Below, one piece after another: positions 27,332 to 35,731 of a DNA stretch of 64,000 bases. A program made the position numbers and the translations under genes. Each line of letters begins with the position of its first letter. Position 1 is the first letter of the stretch. The stretch lies in contig CAUQTI010000008.1 in the NCBI GenBank assembly GCA_963521065.1, forward strand, positions 84,137 to 148,136, given 5' to 3'. Origin of the DNA: IOR16 sp963521065 (GTDB taxonomy: Bacteria; Bacillota; Clostridia; Peptostreptococcales; Anaerovoracaceae). A model generated the notes under the pieces. The model did no database searches. It was not told the DNA's origin and saw only the letters and a program-made list of their open reading frames with translations.

Positions 27332-28153
27332 TTATTTTGTCATGCCTAAAATTTCTCTTGCTTCTGCAGGAGTTGCAATTGGTCTTCCTAAAATGTTAGC
27401 AAGCTTTACTGCCTTTTCTACCATTTCTCCATTGCTCTTTGCAAGAACGCCTCTTTCCAGATAAAGGTTATCCTCAAAGCCAACTCTCACGTGTCCACCC
27501 ATTGAAATAGTTGCAGCGGCAATATGCCATGCATTCTTTCCAAGACCGGTTGCAGTCCAAGTAGAACCTGCTGGAATGCTGCCTACCATAAATACAAGGT
27601 CTCTCAGTGTTGCAGTCATCTGCACGCCAAGAACGAAGTCAAAGTGAAGAGGGTGAACCAAAAGGCCCTTTTTATCTGCTTTAAGCGCAATGTCAATCAT
27701 GCCCTTGTCAAATACTTCAAGCTCTGGCTTGATTCCTCTTTCCTTCATAATTTTTGCGAAGTTGAAGATTGTGTTGTCTGTATTTACAAAAACTTCATCT
27801 CCGCCGAAATTACATGTACCGCAGTCTAAGGTTGCAAATTCAGGAGTCGGAACGATATCTGTAGATTCCAGTCTTTCCAGATCTGTCATACCAACTGCTC
27901 CGCCTGTGGAAGGCTGAATAATAACATCCGGGCATTCCTTACGGATTGCATCTACTGCTTCCTGAAATCTCTCTTTGCTCTGTGTCGGTTTACCGTCATC
28001 CCATCTTACATGAAGATGAATCACTGCCGCACCCGCATCATAAGCGGATTTCGCTTCCCTAACAATCTCTTCGATTGTGTAAGGAACTGCAGGGTTCTGC
28101 TCTTTTGTTACTTCCGCACCGCAAATTGCAGCACTGATAATTAGTTTTTCCAT
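27332..28153 (-). CDS. BKACE (DUF849) beta-keto acid cleavage enzyme, Kce-like
   Basis: 273-aa zinc-dependent TIM barrel of the beta-keto acid cleavage family. The family zinc motif HLHVR (about residues 46-50) and the acidic GFEDN near residue 230 are present, as are STGGAVG and LDCGTCNFG. Members react a beta-keto acid with acetyl-CoA; the best known, Kce, cleaves 3-keto-5-aminohexanoate in lysine fermentation. Similarity to Kce is clear but substrate is uncertain, and no other lysine-fermentation genes are near. It lies between yvcK and whiA, an unusual place for a catabolic gene. Confidence 0.88.
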   Translation of the reverse strand: MEKLIISAAICGAEVTKEQNPAVPYTIEEIVREAKSAYDAGAAVIHLHVRWDDGKPTQSKERFQEAVDAIRKECPDVIIQPSTGGAVGMTDLERLESTDIVPTPEFATLDCGTCNFGGDEVFVNTDNTIFNFAKIMKERGIKPELEVFDKGMIDIALKADKKGLLVHPLHFDFVLGVQMTATLRDLVFMVGSIPAGSTWTATGLGKNAWHIAAATISMGGHVRVGFEDNLYLERGVLAKSNGEMVEKAVKLANILGRPIATPAEAREILGMTK

Positions 28154-28215
28154 GATTTTTTTGCTCCTTTGTATGTATATGTTATTAATAAAAATATATC
28201 AAGCGCTCAGAATGG

Positions 28216-29235
28216 TTAGTATTCATGAGTCAGCCCGACAATCACATTAGCGATGCGCTCTGCATCGTGGCGGATGTATCCCATCTTAATATCGGTGAAG
28301 TCATTTTCAATCAATCGAATCTTTTTCCCTTTTAGATAGGCTTTATCCAGCTTGGAGGGCAGAATTTGCTTTGCTCCATCTTCCCGATAGAGTTTCAGCT
28401 GCCCTTCTTCAATTTCTTTATTGTTTGCAATGACGTATTCAAGTACCTCAGAGCCTATGTATTCATTCACTCGGTTTACATGGTCACAAACGGTATATTC
28501 ATCGGTTTCTCCCGGCTGCGTCATCACGTTACATATCAAAATTTTTCTGGCACAGGATTGCTGTACTGCTTCTCTGACCCCTCCTACCAGAAGGTTCACA
28601 ATAATACTGCTGTACAAGCTTCCAGGGCCGAAAACAATAATATCCGATTCTAGTATAGCATGGATTACGGCGTTTGTGGCAATCGAATCCTCAGGTTTCA
28701 AGAAAACACGGCGAATCCCGCTTTTTGCAGAAATAACTTCTTCTGGAATCCGAGATTCTCCGCAAATTATATTTCCATTTTCAAGCTGCGCGCAAAGTGT
28801 TACATTCTGAGTCGTTACAGGAAGCACACTCCCTCTGATGCGAAGAATTTCACTTGCCTTACTTACCGCAGTTTCAAAATCTCCATAGATTCCGTCTAAT
28901 GCCGCAATCAATAAATTTCCAAAGCTTTGCCCTGCATAACGGCCTTCCGGAAACCGATATTTTAAAAGCTCCTGCATCGTTCCTTCTTCGTCTGCCATCG
29001 CCAAAATGCAGCTGCGGATATCTCCTGGGGAAAGCATGCCAAGGTCTTCTCTTAAAATCCCTGATCCGCCGCCATCATCTGCAACCGTTACAATTGCAGT
29101 TAAATTTTCCGTCACTTTCTTCATTCCCCGCAGAATGACAGAAAGGCCGGTTCCACCTCCGATTACAGTAATGTTAGGGCCGATTCCCTTTCGACTGCTA
29201 TGACCGGAAGCGCTCTCTTTTGAATTGTCTTTCAT
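28216..29235 (-). CDS. yvcK: YvcK/CofD-like gluconeogenesis factor
   Basis: 339-aa protein of the CofD-like/YvcK family with the ITVIGGGTGLSVILRG nucleotide-binding start, VADDGGGSGILRE and PGDIRSCI motifs. In Firmicutes it binds UDP-sugars and affects wall synthesis and growth on gluconeogenic carbon. It follows rapZ by 22 nt in the conserved rapZ-yvcK order. Confidence 0.94.
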   Translation of the reverse strand: MKDNSKESASGHSSRKGIGPNITVIGGGTGLSVILRGMKKVTENLTAIVTVADDGGGSGILREDLGMLSPGDIRSCILAMADEEGTMQELLKYRFPEGRYAGQSFGNLLIAALDGIYGDFETAVSKASEILRIRGSVLPVTTQNVTLCAQLENGNIICGESRIPEEVISAKSGIRRVFLKPEDSIATNAVIHAILESDIIVFGPGSLYSSIIVNLLVGGVREAVQQSCARKILICNVMTQPGETDEYTVCDHVNRVNEYIGSEVLEYVIANNKEIEEGQLKLYREDGAKQILPSKLDKAYLKGKKIRLIENDFTDIKMGYIRHDAERIANVIVGLTHEY

Positions 29236-29257
29236 ATATATCCTCTGTCTGTCTTCC

Positions 29258-30106
29258 CTATAAATTGCGGTGAATCAAAATAACGCGTCTATTATCTTGC
29301 GTAAACCTTCTTGCAAACTCATTGGCCATCGTCACAGAACGATGCTGACCACCCGTGCATCCAAACGCAAGAACCAGGTTTGATTTCCCCTCTTTTTTAT
29401 ACAGCGGAATTAAACCATTGATCACCTGATAAATCTCTTTGATAAATTTATGACTTTCCGGAAATTTTAATACATAATCCTGCACTTTTTTACTATTTCC
29501 CGTCAGATTTTTCATACTGGCGAGGTAAAACGGGTTCGGAAGGAAACGCATGTCAAATACCCAATCGGCATCTAATGGAATCCCATGCTTGTACCCAAAG
29601 GACATAACGGTAATTGTAAAACTATCCTGCTCCTCCTCAGAGAGCAGCAGCTTTTTAATTTCTTCACTTAGCTTCGCTGTCTTCATATTCGAAGTATCGA
29701 GTATAAAATCGGCTTCTTTGCGGATTTCTTCAAGGCTCTCTCTTTCTTTTTGAATTCCCTCTGCAATCGTTCCGGATAGAGAAAGCGGATGGCTGCGTCT
29801 CGTTTCTTTGTATCTTCGAATCAAGACTTCCTCGGAAGCCTCTAAAAACATCACTTTAAGCGGAACGTCCTGATTTTTCAAGTCGGTAAGAATACTCCTG
29901 AAATTCTCGAAAAACTCCCGGCTTCGTATATCGACAACAAAAGCGGCCTTATCAATTTTCATTTTATCCTGTATCGCCAAATCAATAAATTCTCTGATTA
30001 AAACCGGCGGCATATTATCAATGCAGTAATAGCCTAAATCCTCCATGCAGTGTACTGCCTGACTCTTCCCCGCACCGGATAATCCCGTTACAATAATTGC
30101 TTCCAT
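29258..30106 (-). CDS. rapZ: RapZ/YvcJ-family nucleotide-binding protein
   Basis: 282-aa P-loop protein: VTGLSGAGKSQA Walker A at the N terminus, and the conserved FGCTGGQHRSV segment near the C terminus. E. coli RapZ controls a small RNA for glucosamine 6-phosphate synthase; the B. subtilis homologue YvcJ binds and hydrolyses GTP. ATG 30106 follows AAAGGAGG; the upstream reading to 30127 includes that site. Confidence 0.95.
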   Translation of the reverse strand: MEAIIVTGLSGAGKSQAVHCMEDLGYYCIDNMPPVLIREFIDLAIQDKMKIDKAAFVVDIRSREFFENFRSILTDLKNQDVPLKVMFLEASEEVLIRRYKETRRSHPLSLSGTIAEGIQKERESLEEIRKEADFILDTSNMKTAKLSEEIKKLLLSEEEQDSFTITVMSFGYKHGIPLDADWVFDMRFLPNPFYLASMKNLTGNSKKVQDYVLKFPESHKFIKEIYQVINGLIPLYKKEGKSNLVLAFGCTGGQHRSVTMANEFARRFTQDNRRVILIHRNL

Positions 30107-30137
30107 AACGCACCTCCTTTCCCTCACTTTTTGTCAT

Positions 30138-30926
30138 TTAAGCTTCTATGCATTCCAGATTCACAATACGTTCTAAATCTAAGCCCGCCTCAAGCGCTCT
30201 TTGCAATCCACCCTCAAAACCACCAACGTTTCGCGGTACATGTGCGTCACTGCTCAAAATAAACTGTACGTCTTCTTTTGCTGCAATACGAATGCTTTCG
30301 ACCGTCAAATCCTTGTGCCAATTGCTGATTTCCATCCATGTTTTCCGCTTTGCGCAGGCTTTTGCAATCTCTGCAATATCAAACTCCCCTTTGTCTCCCG
30401 GATGCGTTAACACCTTAATGGGATTTTCATACAACGCCTTTACTGTCATATCCGTATTCCATCGCTTTGCCAGTCCGGCAGAAACACCCGTTTTTTCACG
30501 AATATAATTTAAGCTGTGCAAAACACCTGCACGCAAGGGGCTTTCCCCAAAGATGCCATAGTGGTACCCTGCCAAAATATAATCGTACTGCGCAAACTCA
30601 TGCGCGAGTACGTCTAAATGCCCGCTCGGATTCATGATATTCGCTTCTACTCCCAGCAAAATTTCAATTTGCGGATACTTCTTTCGCAAAGCCTCTATCT
30701 CCGCACGCATAATTGCAACTGCGCTTCTTTTTATTCCATAGCTAATATGCCCGGGTCCGTGATCGGAAATACCGATTGTTTTCAGGCCTTTTTGCAGCGC
30801 TTCTTTCACATTATCTTCAATGGAACCTTTCCCGTGTGAAAAGGTCGTATGCGTATGAATATCAAATTTTAAACGGTATGTCTGCACTCGCTTCTCTTTC
30901 GTACAATGCCCCTGTGCATTATACAC
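30138..30926 (-). CDS. PHP-domain metal-dependent phosphoesterase
   Basis: Up to 262 aa. PHP motifs are clear: DIHTHTTFSHG, ISDHGPGH, GVEANI, THPGD and SSDAHVPRNVG. These bind two or three metal ions and hydrolyse phosphoesters; the substrate is unknown (histidinol phosphate is one possibility, but there are no other his genes here). The start is uncertain: GTG 30926 sits too close to GGAG, and GTG 30887 gives a shorter protein with a weaker site. It is placed between murB and rapZ in one operon. Confidence 0.88.
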   Translation of the reverse strand: MYNAQGHCTKEKRVQTYRLKFDIHTHTTFSHGKGSIEDNVKEALQKGLKTIGISDHGPGHISYGIKRSAVAIMRAEIEALRKKYPQIEILLGVEANIMNPSGHLDVLAHEFAQYDYILAGYHYGIFGESPLRAGVLHSLNYIREKTGVSAGLAKRWNTDMTVKALYENPIKVLTHPGDKGEFDIAEIAKACAKRKTWMEISNWHKDLTVESIRIAAKEDVQFILSSDAHVPRNVGGFEGGLQRALEAGLDLERIVNLECIEA

Positions 30927-30937
30927 TCCTTCCCCTA

Positions 30938-31843
30938 TTATATAATTCGTACTTCCGGTTTCAAGCTCACGCCGCTTTTGTCATAAACCGTCTGCTGAAC
31001 AATCGTCATCAAATGAATAATATCCGCTGCCGTCGCGTCTCCTTCGTTTACAATAAAGCCTGCATGGAGCGGAGAAACTCTGGCACCGCCGACACGCAGA
31101 CCCTTTAAGCCTGCTTCTTCAATCAGACTTCCTGCAAAATGACCTTCCGGCCGCTTAAAAAAGCTTCCGGCGCTTGGCAGTGAAAGCGGCTGCTTCTCAC
31201 TCCGCTTCGCACTTAATTCTTTCATGCGTGCCTTAATCTCTTCTTGATTTCCTGATTTTAGATAAAGCTTAACGCCGATAATAATCTCGTCAACCTCTTG
31301 AAAAATACTTTTACGGTACTCCAATTTCAAGGCTTCTGCCTTGCGGTCCTTCATCATCCCATTTTTGGTGATGGAGGCTGTGCTGATTACAACATCCTTC
31401 ATTTCTCCGCCATACGCACCGGCATTCATGTAAACGGCACCGCCTAAGCTTCCTGGAATCCCCGCTGCAAATTCAAGCCCGGTCAAAGAGTTCTCCATCG
31501 CTTTTTTCGCAACGGTCGACAGTAGCATTCCAGGCTCTGCGAAAATCACATTTCCTTCTATCCGAACGCGGTCAATCCCCTCTCCTATGCGGACAACGAC
31601 GCCTTCATAGCCTTCGTCGCGAAACAGAGTATTGCTTCCGTTTCCGATGGTAATAAAAGGACATTTTTCTTTGTTTAAAAGCTCAATGATTGAAAAAAGT
31701 TCCGATAAATTCGCCGGTTCTGCGAGCAGTGCCGCATTTCCTCCGGTACGAAACGATGTATATTCACGCATTGGCGCATCAAGATGCAGTTTATCTTCTT
31801 GTATATAAGGGAGAAGCTTCTCATAGATTTCTTTTTGATTCAA
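30938..31843 (-). CDS. murB: UDP-N-acetylenolpyruvoylglucosamine reductase
   Basis: 301-aa flavoenzyme making UDP-MurNAc in peptidoglycan synthesis. FAD-binding YTSFRTGGNAAL, TIGNGSNTL, GLEFAAGIPGSLGGAVYMNAGAYGGE, the catalytic Ser in SAGSFFKRPEG and the C-terminal Glu region are visible; this is the short type IIb-like MurB of Firmicutes. The start is TTG 31843 with GGAGG 8 nt upstream. It is first in murB-PHP-rapZ-yvcK. Confidence 0.96.
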   Translation of the reverse strand: MNQKEIYEKLLPYIQEDKLHLDAPMREYTSFRTGGNAALLAEPANLSELFSIIELLNKEKCPFITIGNGSNTLFRDEGYEGVVVRIGEGIDRVRIEGNVIFAEPGMLLSTVAKKAMENSLTGLEFAAGIPGSLGGAVYMNAGAYGGEMKDVVISTASITKNGMMKDRKAEALKLEYRKSIFQEVDEIIIGVKLYLKSGNQEEIKARMKELSAKRSEKQPLSLPSAGSFFKRPEGHFAGSLIEEAGLKGLRVGGARVSPLHAGFIVNEGDATAADIIHLMTIVQQTVYDKSGVSLKPEVRII

Positions 31844-31878
31844 AACGATTTCCTCCAGGCAATAAAATTCTTTCTTTT

Positions 31879-31907
31879 ATTATATTAGACTTTTCGAATA
31901 AAGTAAA
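31879..31907 (-). promoter_or_regulatory. Promoter of the murB operon
   Basis: TTTACT and TATAAT are separated by 17 bp on the minus strand, about 35 nt before murB. The remaining gap to 32078 shows nothing else. Confidence 0.6.
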
Positions 31908-32078
31908 CCACCGCATCGGAAAGTCCCGCCGTACTGCGATTAATAAATACGCAGCCTTTATGCAAAAGCTCCCTTTACGCTACAGGTTATATTGCTGAAA
32001 ATCCTGCTTTTTTAATATATGCAGTGAGTGTGCATGCTTGAAAAGCAATTTGAACTCAGAGGAAAGAACAAAACAAGC

Positions 32079-33077
32079 CTATGCAATATAGAGGATCGTC
32101 ATTTTTAACTTACTCCCAATCTGCTCACGCAAAAAAGTCTCTGCTTCCTCGCGAAGCTCATTCCGATAGCAATATTTTCCTCGGCCTCGCCCTGTCATGA
32201 GTGCACGGTCAAAAATAGGGACAGCATTAGGGAAGGCTTCTGTGTTAATTGCATCCTGCACAAAGCTGTAAGTCATAAGAATCAGCTCAATAAAGCCGCT
32301 TTTCCTGACCTTTGGTGAAAGCTCCTCTGCAAGCTGATCAATCAACGCTTCATACAGCTTTTTCCATCCAGGCAGCAGGATAACCGGTGCAATCAATATT
32401 CCCACAGGATAACCGGCCTCCGCCATATCATTCAGAGCGCGTATGCGCGAATCCAGTGATGAGGTCCCCAATTCCACTCGCCGGATGATTTCATCTGGAT
32501 TTAAGCTCATACGAAAGATCACCTTGCCTTTGTGATCCAAATTCAACAGAGGCTGCACCATATCAAATTTCGTGGGAAAGGTCAGGTGACCGCGTCCCTC
32601 TTTTCCAAAGACTTCAATGGTCCACGGTAAATTTTCGGTCACTCCATTTTCTAATACCAAATCGCTGTTACTGCCAATTTCAAATGTCTGCGGTACTGGT
32701 GCGGCAGCGTCTGTTTTCAAAAGACGTTCCATCATTTGTTCCCGATTTACAAACAAACGCAAATAAGCGCATTTGTTATAGCTGCACACAAGATAGCAAT
32801 ATAAGCACATTGCCTGACAGCCGGAGGATGTATACGGCACCAGCCAGTCGGAAACCTTATGATTTTTCACATATTTGTGTGTTTTTCGAATGCCAAGAAT
32901 CAAATGCTGCTTTAGCTTTGGAAAATCCTTATTTTCAGCAGTGCTCAGCTCGGGTATGCGATTATGAGATGCAATCTCTATCCACGGCAAAGACTGATAT
33001 TGCTTATGCAATCTTTGTCCCAATACAGATTCCAACGCCTGCGGCTCATAATAGACGGCATCAAATTGAAGTTTCAT
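32079..33077 (-). CDS. Spore photoproduct lyase family radical SAM protein
   Basis: 332-aa radical SAM protein; the cluster motif is C87-x3-C91-x2-C94 (SGCQAMCLYCY), the spacing used by SPL, which reverses the thymine dimer of UV-damaged spore DNA. A further run of Cys (98, 103) follows. Position 136-138, aligned by eye with the segment holding the hydrogen-donor Cys of Bacillus SPL (ACTSDPVG), reads GSNSDLVL, with no Cys. It may be a clostridial SPL with another donor or a paralogue. ATG 33077 follows AGGAGG; the reading to 33140 is unsupported. Confidence 0.82.
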   Translation of the reverse strand: MKLQFDAVYYEPQALESVLGQRLHKQYQSLPWIEIASHNRIPELSTAENKDFPKLKQHLILGIRKTHKYVKNHKVSDWLVPYTSSGCQAMCLYCYLVCSYNKCAYLRLFVNREQMMERLLKTDAAAPVPQTFEIGSNSDLVLENGVTENLPWTIEVFGKEGRGHLTFPTKFDMVQPLLNLDHKGKVIFRMSLNPDEIIRRVELGTSSLDSRIRALNDMAEAGYPVGILIAPVILLPGWKKLYEALIDQLAEELSPKVRKSGFIELILMTYSFVQDAINTEAFPNAVPIFDRALMTGRGRGKYCYRNELREEAETFLREQIGSKLKMTILYIA

Positions 33078-33222
33078 CTCACTCCTCCTGTTTTTCTGAC
33101 TGACACAGTTCCTATTCGCTCTCAACGGATATCCATACAAATTTCAAAATTTATTTTTCTTCCCACTTCTCTCGAAATATTGTATATTCAACTATTACCC
33201 CACCTTCCCCAAACAGACAACT

Positions 33223-33256
33223 TGAATAAATATTTATATATATGAATATTTATTTA
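33223..33256 (+). promoter_or_regulatory. Tandem ARG boxes (ArgR/AhrC operators) upstream of argG
   Basis: TGAATAAATATTTA (33223-33236) and TGAATATTTATTTA (33243-33256) each match TGAATWWWWATTCA at 13 of 14 positions. Their centres are 20 bp apart, two helical turns, as for hexameric ArgR. They lie directly before the -35 element. Confidence 0.72.
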
Positions 33257-33264
33257 TTTTTCTC

Positions 33265-33293
33265 TTGATTTTTTCTTTTTACGGTACTATACT
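33265..33293 (+). promoter_or_regulatory. Promoter of argG
   Basis: TTGATT (33265-33270), 17 bp, TATACT (33288-33293). Confidence 0.75.
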
Positions 33294-33340
33294 AATTAAC
33301 ATATATTTGGGACTATACACAGTTAAGGAGAGTAACAGCC

Positions 33341-34606
33341 ATGAACAAAGAAAAAATTATACTTGCCTATTCCGGCGGACTGGATACATCAGTTATTGTA
33401 ACCTGGCTCAAGGAAAAATATGATTATGACGTGATTGCCGTCTGCATTGATGCGGGACAGAAAGAAGATTTTGCCGCAATTGAACAAAAAGCCTACCAGA
33501 CCGGAGCCTCAAAAGCTTACGTTATTGATGTGAAAAAGGAATTTGTAGAACAATTTATTTGGCCGGTATTAAAGGCCGGTGCTGTCTACGAAGGCGATTA
33601 CCTTTTAGGAACCTCTATGGCCCGTCCATTGATGGCACAGAAGCTTGTAGAAATTGCAGAAAAAGAAGGAGCGCATCTGATTGCACACGGCTGCACAGGA
33701 AAAGGAAACGATCAGGTTCGTTTTGAAAGCTCAATCAAAGCGCTGAACCCTTCCATTAAAATTATCGCACCGTGGCGTATGTGGGATTTGAAATCAAGAG
33801 AGGATTGTCTTCTTTATGCAAAAGAACACAAAATTCCCGTTGCGCAAAGCGTAACAAAAATTTATAGCCGTGATGAAAACCTGTGGCATATCAGCCACGA
33901 GGGCGGCAACCTTGAAAATCCGTGGAATGAGCATTTAGATGATATGCTGATTTTAAGCGTTCCGCCGGAAAAAGCACCCGATCACCCACTTTACGTTGAG
34001 ATTGACTTTGAAAAGGGTATCCCAACGGGGATTAACGGCACCAAAATGGACGGAGTAGAGCTTCTTTCGTATCTAAACAAAGTGGGCGGCGAGCATGCAA
34101 TCGGCTGCATTGATATCGTCGAAAACCGACTTGTCGGGATGAAATCCAGAGGGGTTTATGAGACGCCGGGCGGTACGATTCTCTTCCGCGCACACCATGC
34201 ACTGGAAAAGCTGATTTTAGATCGTGATACAATGGCGTATAAAAACATCGTGGCACAGAAATATTCAGAATTGGTCTATGACGGCCGTTGGTTTACCCCA
34301 CTACGGGAAGCAATCGACGCATTTGTCAATGTAACGCAGTCAAGTGCAACCGGAACCGTTCGCATAAAGCTTTATAAGGGCAGCTGTACGGCAGTCGGTT
34401 CAAAATCGCCATATTCTCTTTACAGCGAAGAATTTGCAACCTTTAGTGAAGACGAGGTCTATGATCAAAAAGACGCAGAGGGCTTCATCAACCTATTCTC
34501 TCTTCCATTGAAAATACGTGCTATTCTAAAAGAGCAGCACGAAGGAAGCAAAGGAAGCGAAACACTTGGAAAAAAAGTAATCCGCGGAGGAGACTTCGTA
34601 GAATAG
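33341..34606 (+). CDS. argG: Argininosuccinate synthase
   Basis: 421-aa ATP-dependent ligase joining citrulline and aspartate. The N-terminal PP-loop LAYSGGLDTSV, the HGCTGKGNDQVRFE segment and the SREDCLLYAKEH region are characteristic. AAGGAGAG lies before ATG 33341. argH is not adjacent. Tandem ARG boxes at the promoter imply arginine-responsive control. Confidence 0.97.
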   Translation: MNKEKIILAYSGGLDTSVIVTWLKEKYDYDVIAVCIDAGQKEDFAAIEQKAYQTGASKAYVIDVKKEFVEQFIWPVLKAGAVYEGDYLLGTSMARPLMAQKLVEIAEKEGAHLIAHGCTGKGNDQVRFESSIKALNPSIKIIAPWRMWDLKSREDCLLYAKEHKIPVAQSVTKIYSRDENLWHISHEGGNLENPWNEHLDDMLILSVPPEKAPDHPLYVEIDFEKGIPTGINGTKMDGVELLSYLNKVGGEHAIGCIDIVENRLVGMKSRGVYETPGGTILFRAHHALEKLILDRDTMAYKNIVAQKYSELVYDGRWFTPLREAIDAFVNVTQSSATGTVRIKLYKGSCTAVGSKSPYSLYSEEFATFSEDEVYDQKDAEGFINLFSLPLKIRAILKEQHEGSKGSETLGKKVIRGGDFVE

Positions 34607-34609
34607 AGT

Positions 34610-35329
34610 TTAACGGCAGGGCGCAGTCAATTGGAGCATAATCTCCAATTGATTATAAACCCCGCGTTCTACGACCTGATAAAACGGTTCAATTTCTTCG
34701 TTCTTTAGATAGCATTGCAATGTCTCATTATATTCCGTTTCACTTACAGACAGAGCAATTGGCGGAAATCCATTTTGTACTAATATGTATAAGAGCGCCA
34801 TTCTTGCCATTGCCTTTGAACGGAAACCAAATGGATAAATCTCAACGATTTTATGATGGAGATAAGAGGCGGTTCGAATCGGATTCTCTGTTTTATTCTC
34901 GTTCAGCCAATCAAACAAAAGCTCCATCTGCTCCCTAATCTCTTTAAAATGTGGAGGATTGTAGCGCAGCTCGAATAATACCGGGTTATTACTGCGATAA
35001 ATCTCCTCTTCCTTTGGGAAAAGGATGCAATACAGCTGCTCCAGGAGCTTTTCATCCAACTCATTTTTCATATCCACCGATAAATAAATTTCTCTGATTG
35101 CCTCTCTATAATTTTGAATTTGACTGTGCTCTATTACATTTACACTCACGACAAATTCACCCTTCATAATCCGCAAGACATCCTGCCGGCATACAAGGCT
35201 GCCATCAAGACGCATGGAAGAGTCAATCCAGTTATGAAAACTCGTTTCTCTCATATAGCTCTCAATCTCTGGCGGAAACGGCTTTCTGTTTTCTAAAATA
35301 AGATGCTTCTTCTTAATTTCTCTATACAT
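34610..35329 (-). CDS. Fic-like protein with degenerate active-site motif
   Basis: 239-aa Fic/DOC fold protein, recognised by the helical architecture and an inhibitory-helix-like SSMRLDG (37-43), similar to the (S/T)xxxE(G/N) motif. The catalytic loop, normally HPFx(D/E)GNGRxxR, here reads YPFGFRSKAMAR (165-176): the catalytic His is Tyr, the acidic residue Phe, and the glycines and first Arg are lost. AMP transfer by the classical mechanism is therefore unlikely. GAGGTG precedes ATG 35329. It converges with argG only 3 bp apart; a perfect 9-bp inverted repeat (34628-34651) in its end may help separate the transcripts. Confidence 0.72.
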   Translation of the reverse strand: MYREIKKKHLILENRKPFPPEIESYMRETSFHNWIDSSMRLDGSLVCRQDVLRIMKGEFVVSVNVIEHSQIQNYREAIREIYLSVDMKNELDEKLLEQLYCILFPKEEEIYRSNNPVLFELRYNPPHFKEIREQMELLFDWLNENKTENPIRTASYLHHKIVEIYPFGFRSKAMARMALLYILVQNGFPPIALSVSETEYNETLQCYLKNEEIEPFYQVVERGVYNQLEIMLQLTAPCR

Positions 35330-35470
35330 AAATACACCTCATTCAAATTGCTTTCAGTATATCTCTATTCTTGATTTTCTGCAAGACAAAACCGTCTTCT
35401 TCCCTCTTGCATTTTAAATAATTTCCAGTATCCTGTATTTTTTTATCGCCTACCGCTCCCCTGTTTCATA

Positions 35471-35479
35471 TGCTATAAT
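35471..35479 (+). promoter_or_regulatory. Extended -10 promoter in front of the 103-bp repeats and mgtC
   Basis: TGCTATAAT with perfect TATAAT at 35474-35479, just at the start of repeat 1, so the transcript would contain the whole array. Confidence 0.55.
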
Positions 35480-35714
35480 AGATACAATTTATATGTAGTA
35501 AAATAAAAACATTTTACTGCCGATGTATCTATTGCATCGGTGTGTAGTAAACCGGAGCAACGGTTTACACTGATGATGGAATAGATACAATTTATATGTA
35601 GTGAAATAAAAATATTTTACTGCCGATGTATCCATTGCATCGGTGTGTAGTAAACCGGAGCAACGGTTTACACTGATGATGGAATAGATACAATTTATAT
35701 GTGGTAAAATAAAA
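35478..35714 (+). repeat. Tandem 103-bp structured repeats (two full units plus a partial third) upstream of mgtC
   Basis: Units 35478-35580 and 35581-35683 differ at only a few positions; a third copy is broken off at about 35714. Each full unit can form AGTAAAAT/ATTTTACT (unit 1; changed to AGTGAAAT/ATTTTACT in unit 2), CCGATG/CATCGG and GTAAACCG/CGGTTTAC hairpins. The last stem can extend by pairing ATCGGTG with CACTGAT, which would break the second one. The array sits between a promoter and mgtC. I do not recognise it as a known riboswitch. Confidence 0.85.
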
Positions 35715-35731
35715 CAAAAGGAGGAGTGTGA

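Noticed and set aside
35478..35714. Possible CRISPR array
   Set aside because: Units are 103 bp, contiguous, without spacers, and only two and a half copies; no cas genes.
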